Assembly: GCA_051654865.1 (NCBI GenBank)
Contig: JBOFYV010000059.1
Location: 1 to 51,193, forward strand
Direction of reading: 5' to 3'
Origin: JBOFOR01 sp051654865
GTDB taxonomy: Bacteria > Bacillota > Clostridia > Peptostreptococcales > Peptostreptococcaceae
Length of the DNA: 51,193 nt
The notes below the pieces were generated by a model that did no database searches, had not been told where the DNA came from, and was given only the letters and a program-made list of their open reading frames with translations. Below are positions 17,148 to 25,689 of this stretch, in pieces; within the stretch, counting starts at the first letter, position 1, and every line of letters begins with the position of its first letter. The position numbers and the translations under genes were made by a program.

Positions 17148-18029
17148 TTGAACAAAGTAATGAATATGAATAAACGAAAAAGAATGTTTTACTTGATGAT
17201 AGTTCCTGGTGTATTGCTATTCTTTATATTCCATACGTTACCATTCTTAACAGGGATATTTTACAGTTTTACTGATTGGAAGGGATATGGGAACTGGGAT
17301 TTTGTAGGTTTTAAAAATTACTTAAATGTTATAAGGGATACAAGGGTTCATAGTTCATATCTATTTACTTTTAAGTTTGCAATAGTAACAACAATTATTG
17401 TAAATGTTGTAAGTTTAGTATTGGCTATGGGACTAAATGCAAAAATAAAGTTTAGAAAAACTCTTAGGGCTTTATATTTTATACCAAACATATTAGGGGT
17501 ATTAATAGTTGGCTTTATATTTAACTTTATATTTGCACAAATAATACCTCAAATAGGACAAAGTATAGGTAGTGAAGTTTTAAGTAAAAACATATTAGGA
17601 AATGAAAACTTAGCTTGGCTTGGAATAGTAGCAGTAAGCGCATGGCAAGCAATCGCATTTAATACAATTATATACTTATCAGGTCTACAGACTATACCAC
17701 AAGATGTATATGAAGCATCATCAATTGATGGATGTACTAAGTGGCAAGAGTTTAAAAAAATTACATTCCCATTAATAGCACCATTCTTTACTATTAATAT
17801 GGTGTTGTCAATGAAGAATAGTTTGATGATATTTGACCAAATCATAGCCATGACTGGAGGAGGTCCAGGTAGAGTAACAGAATCAATATCAGTGCTTATA
17901 TACAAAGGGGGATTTGAAGGAGGACAATTTGCATATCAATTATCTAATGCAGTTATATACTTCATAGTAATATTAGCAATATCAATTTTCCAACTTAAGT
18001 TCCTTGAAAAAAGGGAGGTTGAAATGTAA
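17148..18029 (+). CDS. Sugar ABC transporter permease (MalF/UgpA class)
   Basis: This permease of about 293 residues has six membrane segments and the EAA loop VYEASSIDGCTKWQEFKKI. The start is ambiguous: TTG at 17148 is favoured because GAGGGGAG ends 8 bases upstream, while ATG 17160 is about 20 bases away. The stop overlaps the next start by one base (TAATG at 18027-18031), which indicates translational coupling with the second permease. Confidence 0.85.
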   Translation: MNKVMNMNKRKRMFYLMIVPGVLLFFIFHTLPFLTGIFYSFTDWKGYGNWDFVGFKNYLNVIRDTRVHSSYLFTFKFAIVTTIIVNVVSLVLAMGLNAKIKFRKTLRALYFIPNILGVLIVGFIFNFIFAQIIPQIGQSIGSEVLSKNILGNENLAWLGIVAVSAWQAIAFNTIIYLSGLQTIPQDVYEASSIDGCTKWQEFKKITFPLIAPFFTINMVLSMKNSLMIFDQIIAMTGGGPGRVTESISVLIYKGGFEGGQFAYQLSNAVIYFIVILAISIFQLKFLEKREVEM

Positions 18030-18844
18030 TGAGAAATAAAACAAATTGGCCAGTAACATGTTTGATGACTTTAGGATCTATATTCATACTTATACCGTTA
18101 TTCATAACGATACTAATAGCACTTAAAGATCCTAGTGAAATGGTAAATGTGTTATCTTTTCCAACTAAAATAAGACTACAAAATTTTTCAGATGCTATTA
18201 AAATGACAAACTTTTGGAATGCATTTTTTAATAGTGCTGTAATAGCAGTGTGTACAGTTATTTTTACTGTATTAACAAATTCGTTTATAGCATATGCAAT
18301 AACTAGAAACTTTGATAATAAGTTTTTCAAGACAGTGTATTATTACTTTGTAAGTGCAATGTTTATACCATTCCCTATTATAATGCTACCTATAGTTAAG
18401 CAAATGAGTGGATGGGGATTAGACAATAGAGTAGGATTGATTATATTATATGTGGTTTATGGTTTAAGCTTTAATATATTCCTTTATGTTGCATATATAA
18501 AATCAATTTCACCTTCATTAGATGAAGCAGCATACATAGATGGAGCTAGTCAATGGCAAGTGTTCTGGAAGATTATATTCCCATTACTAAAGCCAATCAA
18601 TGCAACAGTTACAATATTAACATTCTTATGGGCTTGGAATGACTTTATGCTACCGTTGGTTATATTAAGTGACCAAACTTCGGCAACGTTACCGTTAGTT
18701 CAATATGTATTCCAAGGGCAATTTAGTACTAATTACAACTTAGCCTTTGCATCATATTTAATGGCATTAGCACCAGTTCTTATAGTGTATATGTTTGCAC
18801 AAAATAAGATTATAGATGGAGTTACAAGCGGAGCAGTAAAATAA
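18029..18844 (+). CDS. Sugar ABC transporter permease (MalG/UgpE class)
   Basis: This 271-residue protein has six membrane segments, the EAA motif LDEAAYIDGASQWQVFWKI, and the typical end KIIDGVTSGAVK. It starts at the last base of the previous permease gene, with GGGAGG inside that gene. No ATPase gene follows; the next gene is a glucosidase 19 bases downstream. Confidence 0.88.
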   Translation: MRNKTNWPVTCLMTLGSIFILIPLFITILIALKDPSEMVNVLSFPTKIRLQNFSDAIKMTNFWNAFFNSAVIAVCTVIFTVLTNSFIAYAITRNFDNKFFKTVYYYFVSAMFIPFPIIMLPIVKQMSGWGLDNRVGLIILYVVYGLSFNIFLYVAYIKSISPSLDEAAYIDGASQWQVFWKIIFPLLKPINATVTILTFLWAWNDFMLPLVILSDQTSATLPLVQYVFQGQFSTNYNLAFASYLMALAPVLIVYMFAQNKIIDGVTSGAVK

Positions 18845-18863
18845 ATTTAGGGGGACGAAAATT

Positions 18864-20543
18864 ATGAAAAAAGCATGGTGGAAAGAAAGTGTAGTTTATC
18901 AAATATATCCGAGAAGTTTCAATGATAGTAATGGAGACGGTATAGGTGATATAAAAGGAATAATAGAAAAGTTAGATTACCTAAAAGAATTAGGTATAGA
19001 TATAATATGGTTATCTCCAGTATACAAATCTCCAAATGATGACAATGGATATGATATAAGTGATTATAGAAATATAATGGACGAGTTTGGTGATTTAGAA
19101 GACTTCGAGATATTATTAAGCGAAGCACACAAAAGAAATATAAAGATACTAATGGATTTAGTAGTAAACCATACATCTGATGAACATAGTTGGTTTGTAG
19201 AAAGTAAAAAATCAATTGATAATAAGTATAGAGATTACTACATATGGAAGGATTCAAAAGACTTAAAAGAACCTAACAACTGGGGAAGTGTATTTAGTGG
19301 TTCAGCATGGCAACTTGATGAAGCTACAGGAATGTATTATTTACATTTATTCTCTAAGAAACAACCTGATTTAAATTGGGAAAATGAAAACCTTAGAAAT
19401 GAAGTTTATGACATGATGAAGTGGTGGCTAGACAAAGGTATAGATGGGTTTAGAATGGATGTAATAAACTTTATATCTAAAAATCAAGATTTTCCAAATG
19501 GAGAAGTATCTGAAGGTGGAAATTATGGAGACTTTGGTCCACACTCAATGAATGGTCCTAGAGTCCATGAGTTCCTTAAAGAAATGAATAATGAAGTTTT
19601 AAGTAAGTATGATATAGTAACAGTAGGAGAAACACCAGGAGTAAGTGTAGAAGAAGCTAAAAAGTATGTTGGTGAAGATGAAAAAGAATTAAATATGGTA
19701 TTCCAATTTGAACATATGGATATAGGGAATGGACCAAATGGTAAATGGGACAACAATCCATTTAAATTAACTGAGCTAAAAAGTATAATGTCTAAATGGC
19801 AATACGGATTAGAAGAAAATGGATGGAATAGTTTATACTTTAATAATCACGATCAACCAAGAGTAGTATCTAGATTTGGTAATGATAAAGAGTACTGGAA
19901 AGAATCAGCTAAAATGTTAGGTACCTGTTTACATATGTTAAAAGGTACGCCATTTATATACCAAGGTGAAGAGTTAGGTATGACAAATGTTAGGTTTGAA
20001 GATATAAATGATTACAAAGACATAGAAATCCTAAATGCATATGAAGAATTAGTAAATAAAAATGGAAATACTCATGAATATATGATGAATGGAATATACG
20101 GAAGAGGTAGAGATAATGCTAGAACTCCTATGCAATGGGATGATAGTGAAAATTCAGGATTTACAAATGGAACACCGTGGATAAAGGTAAATGATAATTA
20201 TAAAACTATAAATGCTAAAGCTCAGTTAGATGATAGTGACTCTATATTTAACTATTACAAAAAACTTATAAAAATAAGAAAAGAAAATGAAGTCATTACA
20301 TATGGTAAGTATGATTTATTATTAGCAGAAGATGAAAATATATATGCATATACAAGAGCTTTAAATGATATAAAGTTATTAGTTATGTGTAACTTCTCAA
20401 AAAGTAAACAAAGTGTTAAATTTGAAGATGAAATAGTTTATAAATCAAAAGAATTATTAATATCAAACTATGATGAAATAGATGTAGATATTAATAACAC
20501 TAGCCTTAGACCATATGAAGCTAGGGTGTATTTATTGGGTTAA
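18864..20543 (+). CDS. GH13_31 alpha-glucosidase, predicted oligo-1,6-glucosidase
   Basis: This 559-residue enzyme is the third GH13_31 copy in the window. It opens WWKESVVYQIYPRSFNDSN. Region V is QPDLN and region II is GFRMDVINFI with Asp199-Val200, the arrangement linked to alpha-1,6 specificity. The acid Glu is in VGETPG, and region IV is FNNHDQPR. AGGGGGA precedes the ATG. It is cotranscribed with the transporter genes and would hydrolyse the imported sugar in the cytoplasm. A terminator follows immediately. Confidence 0.88.
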   Translation: MKKAWWKESVVYQIYPRSFNDSNGDGIGDIKGIIEKLDYLKELGIDIIWLSPVYKSPNDDNGYDISDYRNIMDEFGDLEDFEILLSEAHKRNIKILMDLVVNHTSDEHSWFVESKKSIDNKYRDYYIWKDSKDLKEPNNWGSVFSGSAWQLDEATGMYYLHLFSKKQPDLNWENENLRNEVYDMMKWWLDKGIDGFRMDVINFISKNQDFPNGEVSEGGNYGDFGPHSMNGPRVHEFLKEMNNEVLSKYDIVTVGETPGVSVEEAKKYVGEDEKELNMVFQFEHMDIGNGPNGKWDNNPFKLTELKSIMSKWQYGLEENGWNSLYFNNHDQPRVVSRFGNDKEYWKESAKMLGTCLHMLKGTPFIYQGEELGMTNVRFEDINDYKDIEILNAYEELVNKNGNTHEYMMNGIYGRGRDNARTPMQWDDSENSGFTNGTPWIKVNDNYKTINAKAQLDDSDSIFNYYKKLIKIRKENEVITYGKYDLLLAEDENIYAYTRALNDIKLLVMCNFSKSKQSVKFEDEIVYKSKELLISNYDEIDVDINNTSLRPYEARVYLLG

Positions 20544-20552
20544 TATATTAAA

Positions 20553-20578
20553 AGGCTGTCTAAAATTTTAGACAGTCT
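20553..20578 (+). terminator. Rho-independent terminator after the third glucosidase
   Basis: CTGTCTAAAA (20556-20565) and TTTTAGACAG (20566-20575) form a 20-base perfect palindrome, followed by TCTTATTT. Confidence 0.75.
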
Positions 20579-20599
20579 TATTTGAGTATAGGGGGACAT

Positions 20600-21541
20600 A
20601 TGGACAGTTTTAAACAATATTTACGTGAATTAGCAGAGGAGTTTTCTTACATAGTTGAAGTTAGAGATAAACAAGGGAATAAGATTATAGAAAATAAGAA
20701 TTGTAATACAAGTACTATAAATTTCAATGTGGTATGTAATAAGGAAACGTATGATATAAAAGTTGATGAAAAGGCACATACGAGCATACCACTTTTAAAA
20801 TACATATTAGAAAAAAAGATTGAAGAATATAAAGTAAATAAACTTAAAGATAGTATTTTATATAAGATATTAGAAAATAAAGAGATAACTAAAGAAGAAA
20901 TGGCAAGTTTAGAATCAATTTGCAAAGATACTTCTTCAATTATAATAATTAAACATAAGAAGATAGATAAAAAGAGGTTGAGTAAATTAGAGCAGATTTT
21001 AGAAGAAAATGTTGAATACTATTGTTTAAGAAATGAACATATAGTAATATTTAATAAGTTTGATAATATTGATATAGACATATATAATTTAATGTATATA
21101 TTAAATAAAGAAAATATATCAATAAAGAAAATCGTATACGACAAAGAATTAAATAACAACAAAATAAAGTCAAGAATTGAAAAGTTAGAGTTTCTATGTG
21201 GATTAATCGATGAAAAAAATATAGGAAAAAATATTTTTACATACCAAAATACAATATTTGAAATTTTATTAAATAATATTGATAACGAACTTGAAAAAAA
21301 TATACATGAAAAGTTCAAGAAATATTTTGATAAGATGAATGATGAAATGATAAAAACCATTGATACATTCTATGACAAAGATTTGAGCTTAAGTGAAACC
21401 TCTAAAAGTTTATATATTCATAGAAATACATTAGTATATAGATTAGATAAAATTAAGAAAGATATCTTGCTTGATTTAAGAAATTTTAATGATGCAATTA
21501 ATTTTTATACTATATATAGGGTCTGGAAGAATTTAAGTTAA
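20600..21541 (+). CDS. PucR/CdaR-type transcriptional regulator
   Basis: This 313-residue protein ends in a PucR C-terminal HTH (SLSETSKSLYIHRNTLVYRL, then DKIKKDI). The middle is a degenerate GGDEF-like regulatory region, and the N-terminus begins MDSFKQYLRELAEEFSYIVE. Such proteins activate sugar-diacid, purine or carbohydrate genes. GGGGGA upstream supports the ATG at 20600 over an in-frame TTG at 20582. It lies between the glucosidase and a LacI gene, so it may be an activator of the second locus that balances the repressor. The ligand is unknown. Confidence 0.75.
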   Translation: MDSFKQYLRELAEEFSYIVEVRDKQGNKIIENKNCNTSTINFNVVCNKETYDIKVDEKAHTSIPLLKYILEKKIEEYKVNKLKDSILYKILENKEITKEEMASLESICKDTSSIIIIKHKKIDKKRLSKLEQILEENVEYYCLRNEHIVIFNKFDNIDIDIYNLMYILNKENISIKKIVYDKELNNNKIKSRIEKLEFLCGLIDEKNIGKNIFTYQNTIFEILLNNIDNELEKNIHEKFKKYFDKMNDEMIKTIDTFYDKDLSLSETSKSLYIHRNTLVYRLDKIKKDILLDLRNFNDAINFYTIYRVWKNLS

Positions 21542-21560
21542 AAATAAGGTGGTGATAATT

Positions 21561-22562
21561 ATGAAGGCTACAATAAAAGATGTTGCTAAGTATTCTAATG
21601 TATCTGTAGCAACAGTCTCACGTATCATAAATGGTTTAGAAGGATATACAGAAGAAACAAAGCAAAGAGTACTATTAGCAATAGATGAATTAGGATACCA
21701 AAGAAATGCTGTTGCTAGAGGCTTAGTAATGAAAAATACTAATACAATAGCAGTACTTTTACCATATGTATCTACTATATTTCACAGTCAGATATTAAGT
21801 GGAATAGAAGATTTAGCTCAAAAGAGTGGCTATAGCGTAATAATATGTAATGTTGGAGAACATGGTTCAAGAATGATGGATCAAATTAAGTTATTAGCCC
21901 AAAGACAAATCGATGGACTGATATTAACTAGTATTAACATAACTGATGAACAATATAAACTTATTGAGAGTTTAAAGATACCATATATTTTAGTATCAAT
22001 GATCTCATATAAACATCAAATACCGTATGTAAGAGTAGATGATGTACAAGCGGCTTACTCTGCAACTAACTATTTAATACAAAAAGGACATAAAAAAATA
22101 GCAATGATAAGTGGACCATTAAATGATCCTATAGCAGGTCAACAAAGGCTCTTAGGTTATAAAAATGCACTTATGGATAATGATATAGAGATAAATGAAA
22201 GATTAATAAAGTATGGTTTCTTTGGATATGAACATGGAGTAAAGTGTATGGAGGAGTTGCTTAAGGAAGATGATGAATTCACAGCAGTATTTGCAGCTAG
22301 TGATGACATGGCAGTAGGAGCTCTACAGGTAGCTTATAAAAAAGGCATACATGTACCAAATGATTTATCAATAATGGGGTATGACAACACTAGAGTGGCT
22401 GAAATGTCAATTCCGCCACTTACCGTAGTAGGACAACCATTATATGAAATGGGAAAGGCTGCAATGGATAAACTAATGTGTATAATGAAAGGTGATAAAG
22501 ATATAAATAGCCTTGTACTAAGACATGAAATAATAGAAAGAGATAGCGTATCAAAATTGTAG
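21561..22562 (+). CDS. LacI-family regulator of the second alpha-glucoside locus
   Basis: This 333-residue protein has an N-terminal HTH (TIKDVAKYSNVSVATVSRII) and a sugar-sensing domain with AAFAASDDMAVGAL-type and LSIMGYDNTRVAEMSIPPLT motifs. AAGGTGGTGAT places the start at the ATG 21561. It follows the PucR-type gene by 19 bases. It probably binds the AAACG palindromes upstream of 15849. A copy of the long-hairpin repeat (22582-22660) lies right after its stop. Confidence 0.88.
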   Translation: MKATIKDVAKYSNVSVATVSRIINGLEGYTEETKQRVLLAIDELGYQRNAVARGLVMKNTNTIAVLLPYVSTIFHSQILSGIEDLAQKSGYSVIICNVGEHGSRMMDQIKLLAQRQIDGLILTSINITDEQYKLIESLKIPYILVSMISYKHQIPYVRVDDVQAAYSATNYLIQKGHKKIAMISGPLNDPIAGQQRLLGYKNALMDNDIEINERLIKYGFFGYEHGVKCMEELLKEDDEFTAVFAASDDMAVGALQVAYKKGIHVPNDLSIMGYDNTRVAEMSIPPLTVVGQPLYEMGKAAMDKLMCIMKGDKDINSLVLRHEIIERDSVSKL

Positions 22563-22581
22563 TATTTAGTATAAATTATGA

Positions 22582-22660
22582 GTGGATAGGGTGGTTATAT
22601 AGGATGCCCCGACATTTTAGCTTGGAGGAAATCCTATATAACCACCCTATCCACGGGCTA
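22582..22660 (-). repeat. Long-hairpin repeat element, copy 2 (inverted)
   Basis: Perfect 24-bp arms lie at 22582-22605 and 22631-22654 around a 25-base loop. Read on the minus strand, the loop is TTCCTCC, a spacer, then GTCGGGGC, and the 5' flank is TAGCCCG. The arms share little with the other copies beyond GGTTATATA, yet they are fully complementary. It lies between convergent genes. Confidence 0.85.
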
Positions 22661-22681
22661 CATTTACAAGTAAAACCTATA

Positions 22682-23401
22682 CTATTTTAAATCTTTTAGT
22701 TCAATTTCAAGATTAGCAAAGTCTCCAAATACATGTGAGACAGGCAGACTTATGCCTATACTATCGTTTGTAATATAAAAAGGTGCATTTTTAATTGATT
22801 TAATTAACTCATCATTGTTTGAGTAATAACTAAATATCTCATCAAAAAGTTGCTTTTCATAAATCTTGTCTATAGAACCTACATATTTAGCGTCTTTTAA
22901 TTTGCTTATAAAAGTATCATCTATATTAGGCACAAAATCACTTAAAATTAATTCTTTACCTGTCTCCATATTGATGTTTATTGTATAAAACATATTGTAA
23001 GGATGTGCTGATGGAACAATATTATTGTAGCTAGTATAAGCAATACTTAAAATTTTGTCAGAATCTAATTTTATGTCATAATTTCCGTCAACTTCATAAG
23101 TTTGATCTTTCTCTAAATTTGCTATTGTTTCGTCATATTGAGAAATAGCCTTATCTTTTAGTAGCTTGTTTATACAATCTTGATTATTTTTATCCTTAAG
23201 ATTAGTAACTTGAGGATATCTAATTGTTATATCGTTGCTAGTGTAAGTATTTTCTTTTAGATTATACTTTTGAGAATAGGTACTACTTACTTTCTCTTTT
23301 CCTGTAGACTCTATAGCGTAGTTTTCGCTCAATAACGTAGTACTATAAAATGCACTAGCTATTAATGATAAGGTAATTACGGATAGAATATTTTTTTTCA
23401 T
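22682..23401 (-). CDS. Secreted DUF4163/DUF3298 (RsiV/PdaC-like) protein
   Basis: This 239-residue protein has a signal peptide (MKKNILSVITLSLIASAFYS) without a lipobox. The body fits the DUF4163 plus DUF3298 pair: a strand-rich first half (SNDITIRYPQV, ISQYDETIANLEKD) and a second half with SAHPYNMFYTININMETGKE, the usual DUF3298 signature, then ILSDFV. Such domains occur in the anti-sigma factor RsiV and in the deacetylase PdaC, where they contact lysozyme or glycan. No catalytic domain is attached here. GGAGAT before the ATG at 23401 supports the start. Confidence 0.75.
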   Translation of the reverse strand: MKKNILSVITLSLIASAFYSTTLLSENYAIESTGKEKVSSTYSQKYNLKENTYTSNDITIRYPQVTNLKDKNNQDCINKLLKDKAISQYDETIANLEKDQTYEVDGNYDIKLDSDKILSIAYTSYNNIVPSAHPYNMFYTININMETGKELILSDFVPNIDDTFISKLKDAKYVGSIDKIYEKQLFDEIFSYYSNNDELIKSIKNAPFYITNDSIGISLPVSHVFGDFANLEIELKDLK

Positions 23402-23563
23402 ATTGTTATCTCCTATCAAAAAATTATAGTTCTTAAATTAAAAATAACCTTAAGTAATTTAAATTATTCAAATATTTAATAATTCCTTTTAATTTAATGT
23501 TAAAAAATAAAATTTAAATTAAATAGGAACGTTTTAGGGATAAATGTATATTATATTGATATA

Positions 23564-23573
23564 CGATATATCG
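23564..23573. promoter_or_regulatory. Palindrome upstream of the PadR/DUF2812 operon
   Basis: CGATATATCG is a perfect 10-base palindrome within a TATA-rich tract about 100 bases upstream of the first gene. It is a candidate binding site for the PadR protein encoded downstream, assigned by position only. Confidence 0.35.
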
Positions 23574-23669
23574 GTAGTCGATAGATTGTATCCTGATACA
23601 AGAATAAAATAGAATATAGTTTTATATATTAAATTAATTAAAAATAATAAATAGGTGGAGGTATAATTT

Positions 23670-23882
23670 ATGAAAAGTATGAATAGAGTATCTGGAATGT
23701 TTGGACCTGGTAAACAAGGCGCTATAATGGCTGTTGCTATAGTGAATTTAGCTGTATTTTTTATAACATCAATAATAAGTATATTGTCAGATGGTAAACT
23801 ACACACAATAAGTAGCGCAAATTTAATTATAGGAATAGCATGTTTATCAATAAGTAGAAACATAAAAAATAAAAGTATTTAA
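23670..23882 (+). CDS. Small two-TM membrane protein
   Basis: This 70-residue protein has two hydrophobic segments (AIMAVAIVNLAVFFITSIIS and TISSANLIIGIACLSISRNI) and a short N-terminal MFGPGKQGA turn. AGGTGGAGG precedes the ATG. It is encoded 17 bases upstream of a PadR regulator in an apparent three-gene operon. The function is unknown. Confidence 0.7.
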   Translation: MKSMNRVSGMFGPGKQGAIMAVAIVNLAVFFITSIISILSDGKLHTISSANLIIGIACLSISRNIKNKSI

Positions 23883-23899
23883 CTAAAAGGAGAATACTG

Positions 23900-24232
23900 A
23901 TGAGTGAAAAAATTATACAAAAATATATCCCATTAACAGAGGCTACCTACTATATATTACTATCTATGGTAAATCCAATTCATGGATATAAGTTAATGCA
24001 GAATGTAGAAGAAATGACTAATGGAGCTGTAAAGCTTGGTCCAGGTACATTATATGGGGCTACTAGTAAGCTTGTAAAAGATGGGATAATTGAACAAGTG
24101 GAGTCTGAAGAAGAAAGGCGTAAAAGCTATATACTAACATCACTTGGAAGAGAGATATTAAAAATAGAGTACAAAAGATTAAACTTATTAGTAGAAAATG
24201 GTAAAGGTATTATAGATAATTTGGAGGTATAA
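23900..24232 (+). CDS. PadR-family transcriptional regulator
   Basis: This 110-residue protein is a winged-helix PadR N-terminal domain. It has the motifs LTEATYYILLSMVNPIHGYK, GPGTLYGATSKLVKDG and YILTSLGREIL. The short form without a long C-terminal helix is common for PadR proteins coupled to DUF2812 genes. AAAGGAG lies upstream of the ATG. Two bases separate its stop from the next start, which indicates coupling. Confidence 0.9.
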   Translation: MSEKIIQKYIPLTEATYYILLSMVNPIHGYKLMQNVEEMTNGAVKLGPGTLYGATSKLVKDGIIEQVESEEERRKSYILTSLGREILKIEYKRLNLLVENGKGIIDNLEV

Positions 24233-24234
24233 TT

Positions 24235-24882
24235 ATGAGAGAGTATAAAAAGGTATTTAAACCTTTTTTTGCTGGTCAAGAAGAGAAGGAGTGCAAGTGG
24301 CTTTCTTCAATGTCGAAAGAAGGATATCATTTAGTAAATGTAAACTTTGCATCTTACTATACTTTTGAAAAGGGTGAAAAAAGAGACTATACTTATATGA
24401 TAGATATGAAAGAAAGTGCGCAGATAGATGAAAAAGAATATATACTTATGTATGAAGACAATGGGCTACAGTTTGTAGATAAATCAGCACAGTTTTATTA
24501 CTTTAAAGGCAATAGCGATGTAGCAACTATAGAGCTGATACAAAGTGAACAGGGAAGATATCTAAACAGAATAAATTCACATAAGAATGTAGTACTATTA
24601 ATTAGTTTAATAAATTTATTTATATTTGTGGTGAATAGTATAGAAGCATATAAAATGGATATGAGATACTTAAGCTATACCCCATTTTTAAATCTATTTG
24701 CTGGAATACTATGTTTACTTGTATATATAATAATGATAAAAAGAATTAAAAAACTAAAAGAAGATGGTATTAAAGCTCCTTATAAAACTAATATAAAGGA
24801 TTGGCCTAAATTATTTAACATAGCTATTGTATTTACAGTATTAATAATTATATATGGGATAATAATGTTGATTGGACATTAA
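24235..24882 (+). CDS. DUF2812 membrane protein
   Basis: This 215-residue protein begins with a DUF2812 domain (EYKKVFKPFFAGQEEKECKW, LSSMSKEGYHLV). The C-terminal half has three membrane segments (about residues 120-136, 145-165 and 190-212). The pairing with a PadR regulator two bases upstream is the standard DUF2812 arrangement; these modules respond to cell-envelope or drug stress in some species. GGAGG lies within the end of the PadR gene. A terminator hairpin follows at 24882-24905. Confidence 0.85.
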   Translation: MREYKKVFKPFFAGQEEKECKWLSSMSKEGYHLVNVNFASYYTFEKGEKRDYTYMIDMKESAQIDEKEYILMYEDNGLQFVDKSAQFYYFKGNSDVATIELIQSEQGRYLNRINSHKNVVLLISLINLFIFVVNSIEAYKMDMRYLSYTPFLNLFAGILCLLVYIIMIKRIKKLKEDGIKAPYKTNIKDWPKLFNIAIVFTVLIIIYGIIMLIGH

Positions 24883-24905
24883 AAGGGTGCAGTATTGCAC
24901 TCTTT
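24882..24905 (+). terminator. Terminator of the PadR/DUF2812 operon
   Basis: AAAGGGTGCA (24882-24891) and TGCACTCTTT (24896-24905) pair with one G-T wobble around a 4-base loop. Confidence 0.65.
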
Positions 24906-24988
24906 ATTTGTGTACAAATGAAAATGTAGAGGAATATAATTATAGTGACGTATTATGTATAAAACTTACATAAAAATAATAAGTTAAG

Positions 24989-25020
24989 AAAGCAAGGTGT
25001 GGAATATTCCTTGCTTTTTT
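24989..25020. terminator. Rho-independent terminator near the unknown minus-strand gene
   Basis: AAAGCAAGG (24989-24997) pairs with CCTTGCTTT (25009-25017), followed by TTT on the plus strand. It lies directly after the end of the minus-strand gene at 25028 and can serve either direction. Confidence 0.75.
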
Positions 25021-25027
25021 ATTAAAA

Positions 25028-25597
25028 CTATAATTTATAATAAATATCTTCTATAAATCTTTGATAGTTTTCCCTTTGAGAGTGTTTATTACCGGGATAT
25101 ATAATATTAGATAACAAAATACCATTAATAGTTGTTGAGTCGAAGGAATGTATAGAATAAAATTTCTTTTTCTTATATAGATATTGTAGCTTTAATCCAA
25201 TATCTAAAAGATCTTGATAGTACATTCCGTTGGAGAATCCCTGTATATTTTTGCTATCATTTAGGTTGCCACCGTAAAAAAATAGAGATTTAGCTAACCA
25301 GCCTTTTTTTGCAACTCCATATGCTGTTGTTTGTGTTAATACATAATTTATATACTCTGTAAACTCAGTGAAATTTCCTGTTTTAGTTTTTACACCTACG
25401 ATAGGGTACCAGAGGCCTTTAATTTTTCCATTGTTTGTTCCAGAAGAGCTATAAAATGCTAAAGTAACAGTTTCTACTCCGTATGAATATTTTATACTTA
25501 CATCAATAAGTCCAATCATTCTAAATGGTCTAGTAGAATAAACATTAGCACTAAAAGTCTCTTGATAAACTTTCAAAATACCATATGAATTACTCAT
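25028..25597 (-). CDS. Unknown protein encoded next to kinase and repeat protein
   Basis: This 189-residue protein matches no family I recognise. It is rich in Tyr, Ser, Gly and Lys, has no signal peptide or membrane segment, and has a strand-rich first half (FRMIGLIDVSIKYSYG, VTLAFYSSSG). The second half is more helical and ends in a basic, aromatic tail (ENYQRFIEDIYYKL). AGGTGATT precedes the ATG at 25597. It is the third gene of a minus-strand set after a Ser/Tyr/Gly repeat protein and a Hanks-type kinase, separated from the kinase by a stem-loop. The composition recalls surface or spore-layer proteins, but nothing in the sequence proves this. Confidence 0.65.
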   Translation of the reverse strand: MSNSYGILKVYQETFSANVYSTRPFRMIGLIDVSIKYSYGVETVTLAFYSSSGTNNGKIKGLWYPIVGVKTKTGNFTEFTEYINYVLTQTTAYGVAKKGWLAKSLFFYGGNLNDSKNIQGFSNGMYYQDLLDIGLKLQYLYKKKKFYSIHSFDSTTINGILLSNIIYPGNKHSQRENYQRFIEDIYYKL

Positions 25598-25638
25598 AAT
25601 ATATAATCACCTGAATTTATTTATGGCTTTATATGGAA

Positions 25639-25681
25639 TAAACCATAGGACTAAAATTTCTATCTCAATCCCATGGTTTAT
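25639..25681 (-). other. Stem-loop between kinase gene and unknown gene
   Basis: TAAACCATAGG and the complementary CCCATGGTTTA form an 11-base stem with one wobble around a loop of about 19 bases. No T-run follows on the minus strand, so it may be a partial terminator, processing site or stability element. Confidence 0.45.
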
Positions 25682-25689
25682 ATTAGTAG

